A DNA stretch of 31,319 nt, from IMG/VR virus record IMGVR_UViG_3300047163_000236, positions 1-31,319 of that record; one strand, given 5' to 3'. This document shows positions 30,378 to 31,319 of the stretch, in pieces. Under the pieces are notes generated by a model. It did no database searches. It was not told where the DNA came from and was given only the letters and a program-made list of their open reading frames with translations. Position 1 is the first letter of the stretch. The number at the start of each line of letters is the position of its first letter. Source of the DNA: a virus. A program made the position numbers and the translations under genes.

Positions 30378-31319
30378 ATGCAAACTTCCGATCTTCACGT
30401 CGTCTGCGCCGTATTCAACCCCATCCGCTGGAACAGCCGCCTCGCGCTGTACCGCAAGTTCGAGGAGCATATGCTCGATAGCGGTGTATCCCTGACACTT
30501 GTGGAATGTGCCCTCGGCAACCGGCCGTTTGAATTATCGGAACGCCCGCACATCACCTACATTCCCGTTCGCGCGAAAACGCTGGCCTGGAATAAGGAAA
30601 ACCTCATCAACATCGGCATTTCCCGCCTGCCCGAATCGGCGCAGCGTATCGCCTGGGTGGATGCGGATGTGGAATTCCGCAATGATGATTGGGCGATGGA
30701 TACGCTGCACGCGCTGGAACAATACCCCGTGGTGCAGCCATGGAGCGAGGCGCTGGATCTGGGCCCGAACGGCTCGCCCATGTTCATCAAAGGCAGCCAT
30801 CTCCAAACCTCCTTCTGCAAGGTCTGGCGGCATGAGGGCGTGATCGCGCGGGAGCCCTACGGCTATGCCCATCCGGGCTATGCCTGGGCGGCCAGGCGCG
30901 CGGTGCTCGATTCACTCGGCGGGCTGCTGGAAACCTGCGGCCTGGGCGCGGCCGACCACCAGATGGCAATGTCCATGATCGGTGATGTGGGCAACGCGAT
31001 TCATGGGGATACCACGCCGGACTACCAAAGCCACATCCGCACCTGGGCCGCCCGCGCCAGCGCGCTGGTCGCCGGCCGGTTGGGCTACTGCCAGGGGGTT
31101 CTGGAACATTCCTTCCACGGCGAAAAAGCCAAACGCCAATACCACGGGCGCTGGCAGATATTGGTGGACCACGAATTCTCGCCGAGCACGGATTTGCAGC
31201 GCAATTCCTACGGCGTGATCGAGTTCACCGGCAACAAACCCGCCCTGGAGATTGCGGCGGACCGCTATTACCGGCAGCGGGATGAGGACCAGAATGTGCT
31301 GTTTGAGGATCGCGTCTGA
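30378..31319 (+). CDS. Glycosyltransferase-like protein (GT-A fold)
   Basis: A 313-aa protein ending at the last base of the window. The N-terminus resembles a GT-A Rossmann-like fold (LHVVCAVFNPIRWNSRLALY), with TLAWNKENLINIGISRLP and a DxD-type motif WVDADVEF (Asp95-Ala-Asp97) for metal-nucleotide sugar binding. Later regions (YGYAHPGYAWAARRAVLDSLGG, GAADHQMAMSMIG) continue the pattern of family-2-like transferases. No membrane segment is visible. As a phage gene after lysis it could glycosylate virion proteins or modify host surface sugars; donor and acceptor are unknown. Confidence 0.75.
   Translation: MQTSDLHVVCAVFNPIRWNSRLALYRKFEEHMLDSGVSLTLVECALGNRPFELSERPHITYIPVRAKTLAWNKENLINIGISRLPESAQRIAWVDADVEFRNDDWAMDTLHALEQYPVVQPWSEALDLGPNGSPMFIKGSHLQTSFCKVWRHEGVIAREPYGYAHPGYAWAARRAVLDSLGGLLETCGLGAADHQMAMSMIGDVGNAIHGDTTPDYQSHIRTWAARASALVAGRLGYCQGVLEHSFHGEKAKRQYHGRWQILVDHEFSPSTDLQRNSYGVIEFTGNKPALEIAADRYYRQRDEDQNVLFEDRV

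Overview
The window reads as most of a temperate, contractile-tailed (myovirus-type) prophage, or a closely related prophage remnant, in a high-GC Gram-negative bacterium. The codon use, the GcrA-like regulator and the palindromic repeats suggest an alphaproteobacterium, possibly Acetobacteraceae; that placement is an inference, since no rRNA or host housekeeping gene is present. No integrase, attachment site or replication gene lies inside the window. The left end is cut just after a repressor gene and the right end coincides with the stop codon of a glycosyltransferase gene.

Layout. Bases 1-435: Cro/CI-type repressor (minus strand) and a divergent control region with a perfect palindromic operator lying between a TTGACA -35 box and its -10. 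Bases 436-1332: a GcrA-like HTH protein and a DUF6362-like protein. Bases 1312-2713: two genes that are not phage structural genes, a small inner-membrane protein on the minus strand and an outer-membrane beta-barrel on the plus strand, followed by a long imperfect palindrome. Bases 2972-7851: head module (terminase large subunit, portal, scaffold-like protein, HK97-fold capsid protein with an inserted beta domain, small beta-rich protein). Bases 7853-9861: connector, neck and tail-completion genes plus a 46-aa gene. Bases 9865-12330: sheath, tube, and a tail assembly chaperone pair joined by a canonical -1 frameshift site (GGGAAAC).

Bases 12366-15468 are the anomaly. The tape measure gene expected between the chaperones and the baseplate genes is missing. 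Its place is taken by a periplasmic phosphodiester glycosidase-like protein, two small membrane proteins in strongly AT-rich DNA, and a 493-aa protein whose N-terminal half resembles the lysozyme/lytic transglycosylase fold and whose GC-rich C-terminal half looks like resident phage sequence. This looks like a cargo (possibly effector plus immunity) cassette that has replaced most of the tape measure gene.

Bases 15477-20036: baseplate module in the usual order (adaptor, LysM-like protein X, hub gpD, spike gpV, gp25/gpW, gpJ, gpI). Bases 20046-28669: an unusually large receptor-binding array (glycine-rich fibre, small adaptor, beta-helix tailspike, collagen/Ig-like fibre, SGNH esterase fibre). 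Bases 28681-30365: lysis cassette (XhlA-like protein, GH108 endolysin, holin-like protein, i-spanin and o-spanin). Bases 30378-31319: glycosyltransferase. All genes from 2972 onward run on the plus strand with short gaps or overlapping stop/start codons, consistent with one long late transcription unit.
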